DNA of 64,000 nucleotides from Lichtheimia corymbifera B2541 (Eukaryota > Mucoromycota > Mucoromycetes > Mucorales > Lichtheimiaceae). The position numbers and the translations under genes are program-made. The notes below the pieces were generated by a model. The model saw only the letters and a program-made list of their open reading frames with translations, was not told where the DNA came from and did not search any database. Shown piece by piece: positions 61,962 through 64,000 of this stretch. The stretch is from contig JNEU01000906.1 in NCBI GenBank assembly GCA_000697475.1, positions 62,001 to 126,000 on the forward strand, given 5' to 3'. Every line of letters starts with the position of its first letter. The stretch's first letter is position 1.

Positions 61962-63455
61962 ATGATAATCGTCATTCGCATCATGGTTGCTTTTGGCCAA
62001 TTGAGCCTGCTGCTGGTCACCTTACTTGCCAACAGTGTTGACATTGTCTCAGCTGCTCCACCATGGACGTCCAAAGGATTTTGTTGGGATAAGATTGAAA
62101 ATTTGTAATAGTCTAACTTTGCATACCTGCATGCTGTCGATGACTAACTTTATTACAGATTTGTATTTGGGGACTCTTACAGCTATGTAGAAGGCAAGCT
62201 AGGAACACCGGAATTCTCTTGGAACAATTTTACATCACCTGGTGATGTTCACCATAGTCCTATTTTGCTTAACAAGGTACATATTGTTGCCAATGACAAA
62301 TGAAATGATGGCAAGGCTGACCCCATGTTAAAAGACCAGCGCTGGTGGACCCAATTGGGTGGAGTATCTCACAGGCTGCTTTGAAGGGCTACCACAAACA
62401 TGCCCCCCCCACTTGTACGACATTGCATTTGCTGGGTCAGACATTGATCCCGCCACTATTACCAAGCATCATCCGTATACAGAGTCCTTTGTTGAACAAA
62501 TTGACCAGTGGAAGACTTATGTAAATGATCACGTGCATTGGACATCAAGTAACACCCTAGCTACCTTCTGGATGGGGTAAGTGTGAAGGCGGGGTGATGA
62601 TCACCCGCTCTTTCAGGCACCACGTGGATTGTAGCACTGATTACTTAAGCATCCATGCAAATGCAGGATCAACGATGTGGGTGATACATGGAAATGGACC
62701 AATGCAAGTAGCGAAAAATGCGAGACACTTGTGGGATGTTACATTCCTAACCATCCATTGGACAACAAAAATAGGTGTCATTCCCAACCTTTTATAACCA
62801 AATCATTGATACTTACTTTGATGGCGTGGTAAGATGAATACCTTGTGGTGGTCACTCTTTGTTTCCAATGACAATGAATATTGACCGTGTTGATCTAGAA
62901 TGATTTGTATGACCTTGATATACGCTCGTTCATGTTCTTTAATGTGCCTGCAAGAGATCGTTCGCCAGGTGCTGGAAATCAGGAGCAGCGTGAAAAGTAC
63001 AATGGGATTATCAAAACGTTCAATTCCGTGTTAGCAGAACACGTGGCCAAGTTCCAAAGCGATCATCCGGATGCAAATGTGATAAGCATTGATGCATTTG
63101 CGCTATTTAATAAGTATCTTGATCAAGCCAAGGTGCTAGGTTTCAAGGACATATCCAGCTTTTGTCCCAATTCGACTGCACCCGACTTTAATACCAATTA
63201 CGAGAAATATGGATGTCTTGCCCCTTACGAGTAAGTACTAATGGTTTATTAATCCTTGATCTAGGTATATACTGATGGCATCATTATCAACGTGGTTCAT
63301 AGATACTTTTGGTTGAGTAAGTCACTCCTGCCTTGTGAGATTGAAGATCTATTAACTTCTCCTTCATTATAGATTCTGGTCATCCCACCTATCCGGTACA
63401 TCAATTGTTGGCATCCTCGATCGACAATCAACTTAAAAATACTAGTCAATGTTGA
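61962..63455 (+). CDS. Secreted GDSL/SGNH esterase (CE16-like acetylesterase)
   Basis: Eight exons (61962-62104, 62159-62276, 62335-62576, 62667-62730, 62775-62828, 62899-63230, 63303-63316, 63373-63455) give 349 residues. A signal peptide is present (LSLLLVTLLA core); MVAFGQ at 61983 may be the true start. Block I is FVFGDSYSYV with Ser54 as nucleophile; block III is GINDVGDTW (Asn170); block V is NSGHPTYPVH with His326. The usual Asp of block V is Asn here, as in several CE16-type sequences I recall. Such enzymes release acetyl groups from plant polysaccharides. The fourth intron (62731-62774, 44 nt) and the 14-nt seventh exon are unusual but are required to keep VSFPTFYNQIIDTYFDGV and YFWLNSGHP in frame. 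N-glycosylation sites are present. Confidence 0.84.
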
Positions 63456-63711
63456 ATTTATTGAATACAAATTATATGGCCCCCCACACATAGATGTATA
63501 TCAAAAGAGAGATCTTCATTGGTGTTGTTGCACCAGCAAGTGCACGAGCGGTTTCACTGCGGCGTTACAAGTTGTAAGCTGACTCGGTCCATGTTTCAGG
63601 GCAGTAGGCAAATAGGCCAAGTGAGAAAAAAAAAACTTTGTACTCCCGGCAAATTCCCTTGTTCCTCTTCGACCAGCAATAAGCAAAAGGTTCGATCTCT
63701 CCACTGTCCGA

Positions 63712-64000
63712 ATGAGCATGCACGAAAAGGAATGGATCCCTTCATGGGGAGGCTACACAGAACAAGCTCATCGGCATTCTACGTTGCCGGCCCCGATTCA
63801 CCCAACATCCGCACATCGTGCTGCTGTTGTACCACCTCATGAGACAGGTTCAGATTCTGCCAATGATCACACACCAACGACGACGACGACAAGCGACTCT
63901 TACCTAAGCTATTATTATCATCATCCGTAAGTAGATATTTATATGGGGTAGGAGGCGTGTGTGCGTGTGTGTATAGGAAGGAAAGGAAAAAAAGGTATTA
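63712..64000 (+). CDS. First exon of an unidentified gene (3' truncated by window)
   Basis: ATG at 63712 opens 71 codons to a good donor (GTAAGT) at 63927, phase 2; the following exon lies beyond the window. The peptide (MSMHEKEWIPSWGGYTEQAH, then a Thr/Ser run and LSYYYHH) has a disordered regulator-like composition. The family cannot be identified from this exon. An alternative start is the second ATG at 63718. Confidence 0.5.

Noticed and set aside
63690..63700. GGTTCGATCTC as a tRNA B box
   Set aside because: The last positions do not fit the consensus and no cloverleaf can be folded from the flanks.

Overview
This is a stretch of fungal nuclear genome, most likely from the Mucorales (Absidia, Lichtheimia or Cunninghamella type). 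The evidence is many short introns (mostly 45-70 nt, GTAAGT/AG), genes packed on both strands, long poly-Gln/His/Ser/Thr tracts, and a Rua1-type regulator and multicopy unknown genes whose sequences resemble Mucorales proteins. The family-level placement is inference. No rRNA, tRNA, CRISPR or bacterial operon was seen.

Region 1-31.6 kb is ordinary and gene-dense. It runs: the end of a carnitine acetyltransferase (+); a CSC1/OSCA-type channel (-); a Rua1-domain regulator (-); a MiT/TFE-like bHLH factor (+); a proline-rich SH3-ligand protein (-); an NmrA-like oxidoreductase (+); complex III subunit QCR10 (+); a GPI-anchored GH16 wall enzyme (+); an anillin-like PH protein (+); a Ded1 helicase (+); an amino-acid transporter (-); the ataxin-2/Pbp1 homologue (+); a secreted acidic-repeat protein (+); and a low-complexity protein (-).

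Region 31.6-39.3 kb is a gene-poor repeat island. It holds a tandem duplication, degenerate repeats of about 160-190 bp, two very long palindromes of one family with reverse-complementary loops, and two degraded gene copies. One copy is clearly a pseudogene relative of the intact seven-exon gene of unknown function at 39.3-41.1 kb.

Region 41.4-64 kb returns to ordinary genes: a mitochondrial citrate carrier (+), a DeSI-2/PPPDE isopeptidase (-), a small conserved-looking protein (-), an Amt/MEP ammonium transporter with a long tail (-), PIP4P 5-kinase (-), an ATF4/Cys3-like bZIP factor (+), a VC0807-like membrane protein (+), two unrecognised nuclear-type proteins (+), peroxisomal membrane protein 4 (+), ribosomal protein eL34 (+), a CE16/GDSL esterase (+), and the first exon of a gene leaving the window (+).

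The genes do not form one pathway. Thematic links are peroxisome/acetyl-unit metabolism (carnitine acetyltransferase, PXMP4, citrate carrier), nitrogen/amino-acid supply (ammonium and amino-acid transporters, ATF4-like bZIP) and cell wall/cytokinesis (GH16, PH/anillin-like, PIP5K). Exon models were built by hand from splice sites and reading phase. Starts and some small exons are the least certain parts.
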